64,000 bases of DNA from Pseudomonas sp. MWU13-2105 (GTDB lineage Bacteria > Pseudomonadota > Gammaproteobacteria > Pseudomonadales > Pseudomonadaceae). Below the pieces are notes generated by a model. The model made no database searches and was not told where the DNA came from. It was given only the letters and a program-made list of their open reading frames with translations. Each line of letters starts with the position of its first letter. Within the stretch, counting starts at the first letter, position 1. This document shows, one piece after another, positions 17,147 through 25,259 of the stretch. Location: assembly GCF_023242315.1 (NCBI RefSeq), contig NZ_JALLIY010000010.1, positions 186,001-250,000 of the forward strand. Direction: 5' to 3'. The translations under genes were made by a program, and so were the position numbers.

Positions 17147-17256
17147 AAATCTCAGCCAGACTCGAGATTGCGCTTAATTGAACAGCATCAGGACAAATCC
17201 TCTAGCCACAAGGTGTGGTGCCAGTCGGACCGAGTAAGAATTCCAAGGAGTTACCC

Positions 17257-20200
17257 ATGGCGAAGAAAAACCGCCCAGCCAGCTTTATCGACGACCCGCT
17301 CTGGTACAAGGACGCTGTGATCTACCAGGTTCACGTCAAATCCTTCTTCGACTCGAACAACGATGGCATCGGTGACTTTCCCGGCTTGATCGCCAAGCTC
17401 GACTACATCGCCGACCTCGGCGTGAACACCATCTGGCTGCTGCCGTTCTATCCCTCGCCACGCCGCGACGATGGCTACGATATCGCCGAATACCGTGGCG
17501 TCCACAGCGACTACGGGACGCTGGCCGATGCCAAGCGCTTTATCGCCGAAGCCCACAAGCGGGGCCTGCGGGTCATCGCCGAGCTGGTGATCAACCACAC
17601 CTCCGACCAGCACCCCTGGTTCCAGCGCGCGCGCCTGGCCAAGCCCGGCTCCAGCGCCCGTGACTTCTACGTCTGGTCCTATACCGACGACAAATACACC
17701 GACACCCGGATCATCTTTCTCGACACCGAGAAGTCCAACTGGACCTGGGATCCGGTGGCCGGCCAGTACTTCTGGCACCGTTTCTACGCCCACCAGCCGG
17801 ACCTGAATTTCGACCACCCGCCGGTGCTCAAGGCGGTGCTGGCGGTGATGCGCTACTGGCTCGACCTGGGTATCGACGGCCTGCGCCTGGATGCCATTCC
17901 CTACCTGATCGAGCGTGACGGTACCAACAACGAGAACCTGCCCGAGACCCACCAGGTGCTCAAGCGCATCCGCGCCGAAATCGATGCGCACTACCCCGAC
18001 CGCATGCTGCTGGCCGAAGCCAACCAGTGGCCGGAAGACACCCAGCTGTACTTTGGCGACAAAAGAGGCGACGACGGCGACGAATGCCATATGGCCTTCC
18101 ACTTCCCGCTGATGCCGCGCATGTACATGGCGCTGGCCCAGGAGGATCGCTTCCCGATCACCGATATCCTGCGCCAGACCCCGGAAATCCCGGCCAATTG
18201 CCAATGGGCGATCTTTCTGCGCAACCACGATGAACTGACCCTGGAAATGGTCACCGACCGTGAGCGCGACTACCTCTGGAACTACTACGCCGCCGACCGT
18301 CGGGCGCGGATCAACCTCGGTATCCGCCGCCGCCTGGCGCCGCTGATGGAGCGCGACCGCCGCCGCATCGAGCTGCTCAACAGCCTGCTGCTGTCGATGC
18401 CGGGCACGCCGACCCTGTACTACGGCGATGAAATCGGCATGGGCGACAATATCTACCTGGGCGACCGCGATGGTGTGCGCACGCCGATGCAATGGTCCAT
18501 CGACCGCAACGGTGGCTTCTCCCGCGCCGACCCGGCCAGTCTGGTATTGCCGCCGATCATGGATCCGCTCTACGGCTATCAGACGGTCAACGTCGAGACC
18601 CAGGCCGGCGACCCCCATTCGCTGCTGAACTGGACCCGCCGCCTGCTGGCGGTGCGCAGGCAACAGAAGGCCTTCGGCCGCGGCAGCCTGAAAATGCTTT
18701 CACCGAACAACCGCCGGATCCTTGCCTATACCCGCGAATACACCGGGCCCGATGGCAAGAACGAGATCATCCTGTGTGTCGCCAACGTGTCCCGCACCGC
18801 CCAGGCGGCGGAGCTTGAGCTGTCGGCGTTCGCAGGCAGAGTGCCGGTGGAGATGCTCGGCGGCAACGCGTTCCCGCCCATCGGCCAGCTCAACTTCCTG
18901 CTGACCCTGGCGCCTTACGGTTTCTACTGGTTCCTGCTCGCCACGGAAACGCAGATGCCCAGCTGGCATGTGGAGCCGGTGCAGAGCCTGCCGGACTTCA
19001 CCACCCTGGTGCTGAAGAAACGCATGGAAGAGCTGCTTGAAAGCCCTTCGCGCATCGCCCTGGAGCAGACCATCCTGCCGGAGTGGTTGCCCAAGCGGCG
19101 CTGGTTCGCCGGCAAGGATACGGCGCTCGAACAGGTGCGCCTGGTCTATGGCGTACGCTTCGGTGACCCGCAGCACCCGGTGCTGCTGGGTGAAGTCGAA
19201 GTCACGGCCGGCGGCCAGAGCAGCCGTTACCAGTTACCGTTCGGGTTTCTGGCTGAGGAACAGGCCAGCACCGCATTACCGCAACAGTTGGCCATGGCCC
19301 GGGTCCGCCGGGGTCGGCAGGTGGGCCTGATCACCGATGCGTTCAACCTCGAGCCGTTTATCCGCGCCGTGATCGACGGCATGCGCGCTGATACGGTCTT
19401 GGCCGGAGGCGGTGGCGAGCTGCACTTTCGCGCCGAGCCCGAACTCAAGGCGCTGGAACTGTCCGCCGAGATGGCGGTGCGCTACCTGTCCTCCGAGCAG
19501 TCCAACAGTTCGGTGGTGGTGGCCGAGCGGATCATGCTCAAGCTGATCCGCAAGGTCAGTGCCGGTGTGCACCCGGAACTGGAAATGAGTGCCTACCTCA
19601 CCGCCACCGGTTTCCAGCATATATCGCCGTTGCTGGGCTCGCTGGTGCGCCGCGATGCCGAGGGCGAAGACAGCCTGCTGATGATCGCCCAGGGGTTGCT
19701 CAACAACCAGGGCGATGCCTGGAGCTGGACCCAGAACAACCTCGAGCGGGCGATCCGCGATGAATTGGCCGACGCTGTTTCGGACCACGAGCAGCATTTC
19801 AATGCGCTCGGTGAGCTAGCGGATTTCGCTGGGTTTCTCGGCCAGCGCCTGGGCGAGATGCACCTGGTGCTCGCGGCGCCCAGCGACGATCCGGCCTTCA
19901 GTGCCCAGGTGAGTACGGCCAAGGATGCGCAGCACTGGGGCAAGACGATCGGCGGCCAGATGGAGCATGCCTTGCGATTGCTCAAGCAGCACCAGCAGGC
20001 ACTGCCGGAGAATGAGCAGGCGCTGGTGGGGCGCCTTCTGGAGCAGAAAACAGCCATTCTTGACTACATCCGGAGACTGGCCGGTCAGGTGGTGGGTGGT
20101 CTGCGCCTGCGGGTCCATGGCGACCTGCACCTGGGCCAGGTGCTGGTGGTGAAGGGCGATGCCTACCTGATCGACTTCGAAGGTGAGCCCGCCCGTTCGT

Positions 20201-20592
20201 TGCAGGAGCGTCGCGGCAAGCACAGCCCTTACAAAGATGTCAGTGGTGTGTTGCGTTCGTTCGACTACGCTGCGGCCATGGCCTACAGCAGTGCCACGGT
20301 CCTTGATCCGTCGGGAGCTGTCGGGCCGGCCAGTCGACGCGTCACCCAGCGTTATCTGAAGGACGCCCGCAAGGCCTTTATCCAGGCATATCGGCGGGCG
20401 ACGGCTAGTCTTGTACAGGCGTGGCAGGATCCGGCCGGCGAAGAGGCGGCCCTGACCCTGTTCAGCCTGGAGAAGGCCGCATATGAAATTGTCTATGAGG
20501 CGGAAAATCGCCCGGCCTGGCTCAGCGTGCCGTTGCAGGGGTTGAGCGGGTTGTTGAGTGAAGTGAAAACCTTGTCCGGTGGAGAGCAGTGA
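17257..20592 (+). CDS. treS: trehalose synthase fused to maltokinase (TreS-Mak/Pep2)
   Basis: A 1111-residue bifunctional fusion. The N-terminal ~540 residues are a GH13_16 trehalose synthase, which interconverts trehalose and maltose: Asp212 (GLRLDAIPYL), Glu254 (LLAEANQWPED), Asp325 (RNHDELTLEM). After a short linker, residues ~590-1111 form a maltokinase that makes maltose-1-phosphate with ATP: a kinase catalytic loop at His954-Gly-Asp956 (VHGDLHLGQ) and Asp973 in LIDFEGEP. The product feeds GlgE. Start ATG 17257 has AAGGAG at 17245-17250. The stop TGA 20590-20592 overlaps the glgB ATG by one base, so the two are coupled. The fusion is known in Pseudomonas. Confidence 0.96.
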   Translation: MAKKNRPASFIDDPLWYKDAVIYQVHVKSFFDSNNDGIGDFPGLIAKLDYIADLGVNTIWLLPFYPSPRRDDGYDIAEYRGVHSDYGTLADAKRFIAEAHKRGLRVIAELVINHTSDQHPWFQRARLAKPGSSARDFYVWSYTDDKYTDTRIIFLDTEKSNWTWDPVAGQYFWHRFYAHQPDLNFDHPPVLKAVLAVMRYWLDLGIDGLRLDAIPYLIERDGTNNENLPETHQVLKRIRAEIDAHYPDRMLLAEANQWPEDTQLYFGDKRGDDGDECHMAFHFPLMPRMYMALAQEDRFPITDILRQTPEIPANCQWAIFLRNHDELTLEMVTDRERDYLWNYYAADRRARINLGIRRRLAPLMERDRRRIELLNSLLLSMPGTPTLYYGDEIGMGDNIYLGDRDGVRTPMQWSIDRNGGFSRADPASLVLPPIMDPLYGYQTVNVETQAGDPHSLLNWTRRLLAVRRQQKAFGRGSLKMLSPNNRRILAYTREYTGPDGKNEIILCVANVSRTAQAAELELSAFAGRVPVEMLGGNAFPPIGQLNFLLTLAPYGFYWFLLATETQMPSWHVEPVQSLPDFTTLVLKKRMEELLESPSRIALEQTILPEWLPKRRWFAGKDTALEQVRLVYGVRFGDPQHPVLLGEVEVTAGGQSSRYQLPFGFLAEEQASTALPQQLAMARVRRGRQVGLITDAFNLEPFIRAVIDGMRADTVLAGGGGELHFRAEPELKALELSAEMAVRYLSSEQSNSSVVVAERIMLKLIRKVSAGVHPELEMSAYLTATGFQHISPLLGSLVRRDAEGEDSLLMIAQGLLNNQGDAWSWTQNNLERAIRDELADAVSDHEQHFNALGELADFAGFLGQRLGEMHLVLAAPSDDPAFSAQVSTAKDAQHWGKTIGGQMEHALRLLKQHQQALPENEQALVGRLLEQKTAILDYIRRLAGQVVGGLRLRVHGDLHLGQVLVVKGDAYLIDFEGEPARSLQERRGKHSPYKDVSGVLRSFDYAAAMAYSSATVLDPSGAVGPASRRVTQRYLKDARKAFIQAYRRATASLVQAWQDPAGEEAALTLFSLEKAAYEIVYEAENRPAWLSVPLQGLSGLLSEVKTLSGGEQ

Positions 20593-22820
20593 TGAGTTTG
20601 AGCAAGGAACAAGGTAAAAGCGTGAACCGTGCATTGCCTGCGAAGAAGGATATCGAGGCCCTGGTACGGGCCGAACACCAGGACCCGTTTGCCATCCTCG
20701 GCCCCCATGACGACGATGCCGGAGGGCAGTATATCCGCGCCTTCCTGCCGGGCGCCCTGAGTGTCCAGGTCTTGACCCGCGACAGCGAGCAGGTGCTGGG
20801 CAGTCTCGACGGCAGCGAGGTACCGGGGTTGTTTGTCGGACACTTCTCGCAGCGCCAGCCGTATCTGTTGCGTATCCAGTGGGCGGCGGGAGAGCAGGTC
20901 TGCGAGGACCCGTACAGTTTCGGAGCCTTGCTCGGTGAGATGGATCTCTACTTGTTCGCCGAGGGCAATCATCGCGACCTGAGCAGTTGCCTGGGGGCCC
21001 AGGTGACCCGGGTCGACGGCGTCGACGGCGTGCGTTTCGCGGTCTGGGCGCCGAACGCCCGACGGGTCTCGGTGGTCGGTGACTTCAACGTCTGGGACGG
21101 GCGCCGGCACCCGATGCGCCTGCGCCACCCCAGCGGTGTCTGGGAAATCTTTGTGCCGCGCCTGCAGGCGGGGGAGGCCTACAAGTACGAGATTCTCGGC
21201 AAGGACGCGATCCTGCCGCTCAAGTCCGACCCCATGGCCCTGGCCACCCAGCTGCCGCCGGACACCGCTTCGCGCGTCGCTTCACCCTTGCGCATCGACT
21301 GGCAGGACCAGGCCTGGATGGAGTCGCGCGGCGCCCGGCATCGGCACGATGCGCCGCTGTCGATCTATGAACTGCATGCCGGCTCCTGGCAGTGCGAGAT
21401 CGATGAAGTCGGCGAGGTGTCCCGGCAGTACACCTGGAGCGAGCTGGCCGAGCGGCTGATTCCCTATGTCCGGCAACTGGGCTTCACCCATATCGAACTG
21501 ATGCCGATCATGGAACATCCGTTCGGCGGCTCCTGGGGTTATCAGCCGCTCTCGCAGTTTGCGCCGAGTGCGCGTTATGGCAGCCCGGACCAGTTCGCCG
21601 CGTTTGTCGATGCCTGCCACCGGGCTGAAATCGGCGTGATCCTCGACTGGGTGCCGGCGCACTTTCCCACCGATACCCATGGCCTGGCGCAGTTCGACGG
21701 CACCGCCTTGTATGAGTACGGCAATCCGCTGGAAGGCTTTCACCAGGACTGGGACACCCTGATCTACAATCTCGGGCGCACCGAGGTGCACGGCTTCATG
21801 CTGGCCTCGGCGCTGCACTGGCTCAAGCATTTCCATGTCGACGGCCTGCGGGTGGATGCGGTGGCGTCGATGCTCTACCGCGATTATTCACGCAAGGCCG
21901 GCGAGTGGGTACCGAACCGTTATGGTGGTCGGGAAAACCTCGAGGCCATCGAGTTCGTGCGTCATCTCAACGACGTGGTGGCCCTGGAGGTCCCCGGTGC
22001 CCTGGTGATCGCCGAGGAGTCCACGGCCTGGCCGGGCGTCAGCCAAGGCACCCAGCAGGGCGGGTTGGGCTTCGCCTACAAATGGAACATGGGCTGGATG
22101 CACGATTCGCTGCACTACATCCAGCAGGACCCGGTCTACCGTGCCCATCATCACAACGAACTGAGTTTCGGCCTGGTGTATGCCTGGTCCGAGCGCTTTA
22201 TCCTGCCGATTTCCCATGACGAAGTGGTGCACGGCAAGCATTCGCTGATCGACAAGATGCCCGGTGATCGCTGGCAGAAGTTCGCCAACCTGCGCGCCTA
22301 CCTGAGTTTCATGTGGGCGCACCCGGGCAAGAAGCTGCTGTTCATGGGCTGCGAGTTCGGCCAGTGGCGCGAGTGGAATCACGATCAGCAACTGGACTGG
22401 TACCTGCTGCAATACTCCGAGCACCTCGGGGTGCAGAAGCTGGTGGGCGACCTGAACCGCCTGTATCGCGAGGAGCCGGCGCTTTACGACCAGGATGATG
22501 TGCCGCAGGGCTTCCAGTGGTTGATCGGCGACGATGCGACCAACAGCGTCTACGCTTGGTTGCGCTGGAGCCGGGAAGGGCGGCCGCTGCTGGTGGTGGC
22601 CAACTTCACGCCGGTGCCGCGCGAGGCTTATCGGATCGGCGTGCCCTTTGCCGGGCAGTGGAAGGAAGTGATCAACAGCGATGCGGCGATGTATGCCGGC
22701 TCCAACTATGGCAATGGCGGCGGGGTTTCCACCGAGGAGCACGCCAGCCATGGCCAGCCTGCGTCGTTGGTCTTGAACCTGCCGCCGCTGGCGGTGTTGA
22801 TGTTGCGACCTGAGGGGTGA
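20592..22820 (+). CDS. glgB: 1,4-alpha-glucan branching enzyme GlgB
   Basis: A 742-residue GH13_9 branching enzyme that adds alpha-1,6 branches to linear alpha-1,4-glucan. It has an N-terminal N1 domain, a CBM48 (about 120-210; GVRFAVWAPNARRVSVVGDFNVWD), a catalytic barrel and a C-terminal beta domain. Catalytic residues are Asp422 (GLRVDAVASMLYRDYSR), Glu475 (VIAEESTAWP) and Asp543 (ISHDEVVHGK). Its start overlaps the TreS-Mak stop as TGATG, with GGAGAG at 20581-20586, supporting tight co-translation. It acts on chains made by GlgE (and GlgA). Confidence 0.97.
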   Translation: MSLSKEQGKSVNRALPAKKDIEALVRAEHQDPFAILGPHDDDAGGQYIRAFLPGALSVQVLTRDSEQVLGSLDGSEVPGLFVGHFSQRQPYLLRIQWAAGEQVCEDPYSFGALLGEMDLYLFAEGNHRDLSSCLGAQVTRVDGVDGVRFAVWAPNARRVSVVGDFNVWDGRRHPMRLRHPSGVWEIFVPRLQAGEAYKYEILGKDAILPLKSDPMALATQLPPDTASRVASPLRIDWQDQAWMESRGARHRHDAPLSIYELHAGSWQCEIDEVGEVSRQYTWSELAERLIPYVRQLGFTHIELMPIMEHPFGGSWGYQPLSQFAPSARYGSPDQFAAFVDACHRAEIGVILDWVPAHFPTDTHGLAQFDGTALYEYGNPLEGFHQDWDTLIYNLGRTEVHGFMLASALHWLKHFHVDGLRVDAVASMLYRDYSRKAGEWVPNRYGGRENLEAIEFVRHLNDVVALEVPGALVIAEESTAWPGVSQGTQQGGLGFAYKWNMGWMHDSLHYIQQDPVYRAHHHNELSFGLVYAWSERFILPISHDEVVHGKHSLIDKMPGDRWQKFANLRAYLSFMWAHPGKKLLFMGCEFGQWREWNHDQQLDWYLLQYSEHLGVQKLVGDLNRLYREEPALYDQDDVPQGFQWLIGDDATNSVYAWLRWSREGRPLLVVANFTPVPREAYRIGVPFAGQWKEVINSDAAMYAGSNYGNGGGVSTEEHASHGQPASLVLNLPPLAVLMLRPEG

Positions 22821-22836
22821 GTCGGGCGCGGTTTTT

Positions 22837-22967
22837 GTGGCGAGCGGGCTTGCCCGCGCTCGGCTGCGAAGCAGACGCAAAACCTGTGACCGTGTTCTAT
22901 CTGATGCATCGCGGTCACAGGTTTTAGGGGCGCTTCGCGCCCCGGCGCGGGCAAGCCCGCTCGCCAC
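22837..22967. repeat. REP pair, class A, after glgB
   Basis: GTGGCGAGCGGGCTTGCCCGC at the left and GCGGGCAAGCCCGCTCGCCAC at the right enclose a further inverted repeat (AACCTGTGACCG ... CGGTCACAGGTT) and a GGGGCGCTTCGCGCCCC hairpin. It lies between the convergent glgB and beta-barrel genes and may serve as a terminator. Confidence 0.87.
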
Positions 22968-23011
22968 AAGGTCGCGCTCGGATTCGGTTTCTTGATGGCA
23001 AGCCTCGCCAC

Positions 23012-24058
23012 CTACCAACGCATCCGTACCCCGACGTTGCCGATGATGCCGTTGAGGCCGGTATCGTCGGAGGTGCCGCTGTAGTCCGCGCTGACATACA
23101 GGCTGACCGTCGGCGACACCTTGGCCACCAGCCCCAGCCCGAGTTCCACGGTGGAGCTGTTGCGACTCATGGCGATCTTGTCGACCGGCTCCAGGCTCAC
23201 CGGGCTACCGCTGCCGAACGTGTGCCAGAAGTTGGTCCGCAGGTAGGGTTCCAGCGGCAGGCCGCTCAGTTCATAACTGCCTTTGAGACGGGCGCCGATC
23301 CGGCCACTCCAGAGTGACGGGTCGGCGGAGGTATTCGCCTGCCCGGGCGTGTCCACGCTACCTTGCTGGTTGACCACCTGGGCCTGGGGTTCGATGATCC
23401 AGTGCTGGCCCAGCCCGATCGGGAACCCGCCCTCCAGCGAAAACGTCGTTTGTCGTGCCGCCAGGCCTTGCAGGGTGCCCTGGTCGGAGCGGGTATAGAC
23501 CGTGCTCTGGTTGTTCATGGCGGTCAGGTTGACATGCCAGCCCTGTTGCCCGGTCAGGCTCCAGAACGCCCCGAGATTATTCCCCTGGGGACTCAGGCCA
23601 TCGGTGCGCGGGTCGCGGGGCGCGGTGACAAACGCGTCGGCCCGATCCAGTGCGCCGCTGCTCCCGGTAAAGACCCCGGCCGTCAAGGTCTGGCCACCGC
23701 TGTGGTTGCTGTACAGGCCGGGAATAACCAGCAGGTTGCCAAAGGCGCCGGCAAACAGCGGATCGAGGTTGCCGACCTCACCCTGGCCCAGGGTGCGGTC
23801 ATGGAAGCGAACCGCCGGATCGGGATCAGCGCTGCCCGGTACAATGCCGGCGAACCGCCAACCCGGCAACTGGCCGCTGTTGTTCAGTATCGGCAATCGA
23901 CCCAGCGGCAAGGGCGGGAGCGTGTCGCCCTGGTACCAGGGGTGGAAGTCTTCTTCGAAAGGCGCTGCCTGGAGATCAAGGGCGCAGCACAGTAAAAGGG
24001 CAGTCGAAATCGTATAAGCCGTGGTCCTCAGGCTGGGGTGGGTCATGAACGTTTTCAT
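23012..24058 (-). CDS. small autotransporter-type outer-membrane beta-barrel protein
   Basis: A 348-residue protein with a Sec signal peptide (about 1-31, cleavage near LQAAPFEED), a ~100-residue N-terminal segment rich in Pro and Gly, and a C-terminal domain of alternating amphipathic strands (GWHVNLTAMNNQ, HWIIEPQAQVVNQQG, SLWSGRIGARLKGSYEL, SLYVSADYSG) ending in an aromatic residue (GNVGVRMRW). This is the pattern of an autotransporter beta domain. Full autotransporters carry a long passenger; here it is very short, so it may be a stand-alone pore or display platform. It lies between the two arms of the glucan locus, converging on glgB. Function unknown. Confidence 0.75.
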   Translation of the reverse strand: MKTFMTHPSLRTTAYTISTALLLCCALDLQAAPFEEDFHPWYQGDTLPPLPLGRLPILNNSGQLPGWRFAGIVPGSADPDPAVRFHDRTLGQGEVGNLDPLFAGAFGNLLVIPGLYSNHSGGQTLTAGVFTGSSGALDRADAFVTAPRDPRTDGLSPQGNNLGAFWSLTGQQGWHVNLTAMNNQSTVYTRSDQGTLQGLAARQTTFSLEGGFPIGLGQHWIIEPQAQVVNQQGSVDTPGQANTSADPSLWSGRIGARLKGSYELSGLPLEPYLRTNFWHTFGSGSPVSLEPVDKIAMSRNSSTVELGLGLVAKVSPTVSLYVSADYSGTSDDTGLNGIIGNVGVRMRW

Positions 24059-24365
24059 CGGGTGTTCCTTGCGGTCGCATAAATACCTGCACTGGCGTCT
24101 CTCCTGCCCCCGGACGAGGGACGGCCGAAATCATCGAGGCAAGCTCCGGCGACCCGCTGCGGCGGGTATCCGGAGGCTTGCCCCTTGGGTTTTGAAACCG
24201 GGGGTAGTCACTTGTAGCTAAGGAGAGGTGCAGGTCTGCGTCAAGAAAATAGCGAATAAATAGATCTGTTTGATCAGTATTTTCAAGTCGTTGATCAATC
24301 GGCTATTTAGTCTATTCAGGCGGAGTCTGAGCAGGCCCGGAAAGACCACCTTTGCCTCGCGCTGC
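24059..24365. other. intergenic region with nested hairpin and AT-rich tract
   Basis: This 307-bp gap lies upstream of the beta-barrel gene. It contains an imperfect inverted repeat at 24138-24183 (GGCAAGC-TCCGG ... CCGGA-GGCTTGCC) enclosing ACCCGC-TGC-GGCGGGT, possibly the terminator of the PIG-L transcript. An AT-rich tract (about 24235-24320) may hold the beta-barrel promoter. No small ORF is convincing. Confidence 0.45.
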
Positions 24366-25118
24366 TCAGATAAACACCATCTCGAACGGTTGCCGCGCCC
24401 GTTCGAGCAGGGCCGGTACCAAGACCGGTGGCAGGCCCAGCTCCGGGTCGCCTTGCAGGTGGCTGTGGTAGGCATGCGCGGCATGCAGCTTGCGGGCGAT
24501 GCCCCAGGTGTCGAGGCGGATCTTGCGGGCCCGGTGCCAAGGGATCAGGCCTTCGTCGCGCAATGGCCGGAACCAGGCATGCACGGGGATCTCCAGCAGC
24601 GTTGCGCCGCTGGCGCTACAGGCTTGGGCGGCGGCGCGGCCGACGCTGTCATGATCGGCAATGCCGTCTTCGCGCCAGGTGGTCAGCACCACGTCGTCGG
24701 GGCGCAGGTAGCGTCGCAGGAATTGGCTGAGCGGCTGTTCCTGTTGTTCCAGTGCACCGTGGCGAAAGCCGCCGCGAATCCATTTCAGCCGGTGCAGTTC
24801 CAGGCCCAGGCGGCGCAAGGCTTCGGCACTTTCCTGGGGGCAGACCACACTCAGGCGGCTTGAGGGCCACAGGGTCGAGCCAGGGTAGAGGGCACTGCCA
24901 TCGGTAATCGAGATCAGCAGCAGCGGGTGTTCGAGGGTCGCGAGCAGCTGCAGCAGGCCGCCGCAACAATGCACTTCGTCACCGGGATGCGGGGCGATCA
25001 CCACCGCCCGGGCACCGGGCCGGATCAGGCGGTGCAGACCGATGCTCGGGACACGGGCCAACTGCCGTGAGTTCCAGATCAGCGGGGCAACTTCGTTGCG
25101 TGCGGCTTGGGTTCTCAT
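24366..25118 (-). CDS. PIG-L/LmbE family deacetylase homologue with altered active site
   Basis: A 250-residue protein of the PIG-L/LmbE zinc-deacetylase fold, whose members remove N-acetyl groups from sugars (for example MshB, BshB). The signature is VVIAPHPGDEVHCCGG (His44-Pro-Gly46-Asp47-Glu48), where the family has HPDD. The zinc ligands His44, Asp47 and His156 (DGIADHDSVGRAA) are kept, but the catalytic-base Asp is Gly46. ATG 25118 is chosen because AAGGAAG lies about 11 nt upstream; an in-frame ATG at 25154 exists. It follows glgX on the same strand 142 nt downstream. It may act on an unusual substrate, bind without catalysis, or be inactive. Confidence 0.85.
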   Translation of the reverse strand: MRTQAARNEVAPLIWNSRQLARVPSIGLHRLIRPGARAVVIAPHPGDEVHCCGGLLQLLATLEHPLLLISITDGSALYPGSTLWPSSRLSVVCPQESAEALRRLGLELHRLKWIRGGFRHGALEQQEQPLSQFLRRYLRPDDVVLTTWREDGIADHDSVGRAAAQACSASGATLLEIPVHAWFRPLRDEGLIPWHRARKIRLDTWGIARKLHAAHAYHSHLQGDPELGLPPVLVPALLERARQPFEMVFI

Positions 25119-25259
25119 GATATTTGTCACTTCCTTGTGTGGACTTGCACGCATTCTTCATCAGCCTTGATGCGTCCGGTGTCGACTGGCGACCCGGGAA
25201 TGCGCGAGTGAGTATCGCCCAAACCGACTGAAGTGCGACTTTTATTGCTGGAAAAAACG

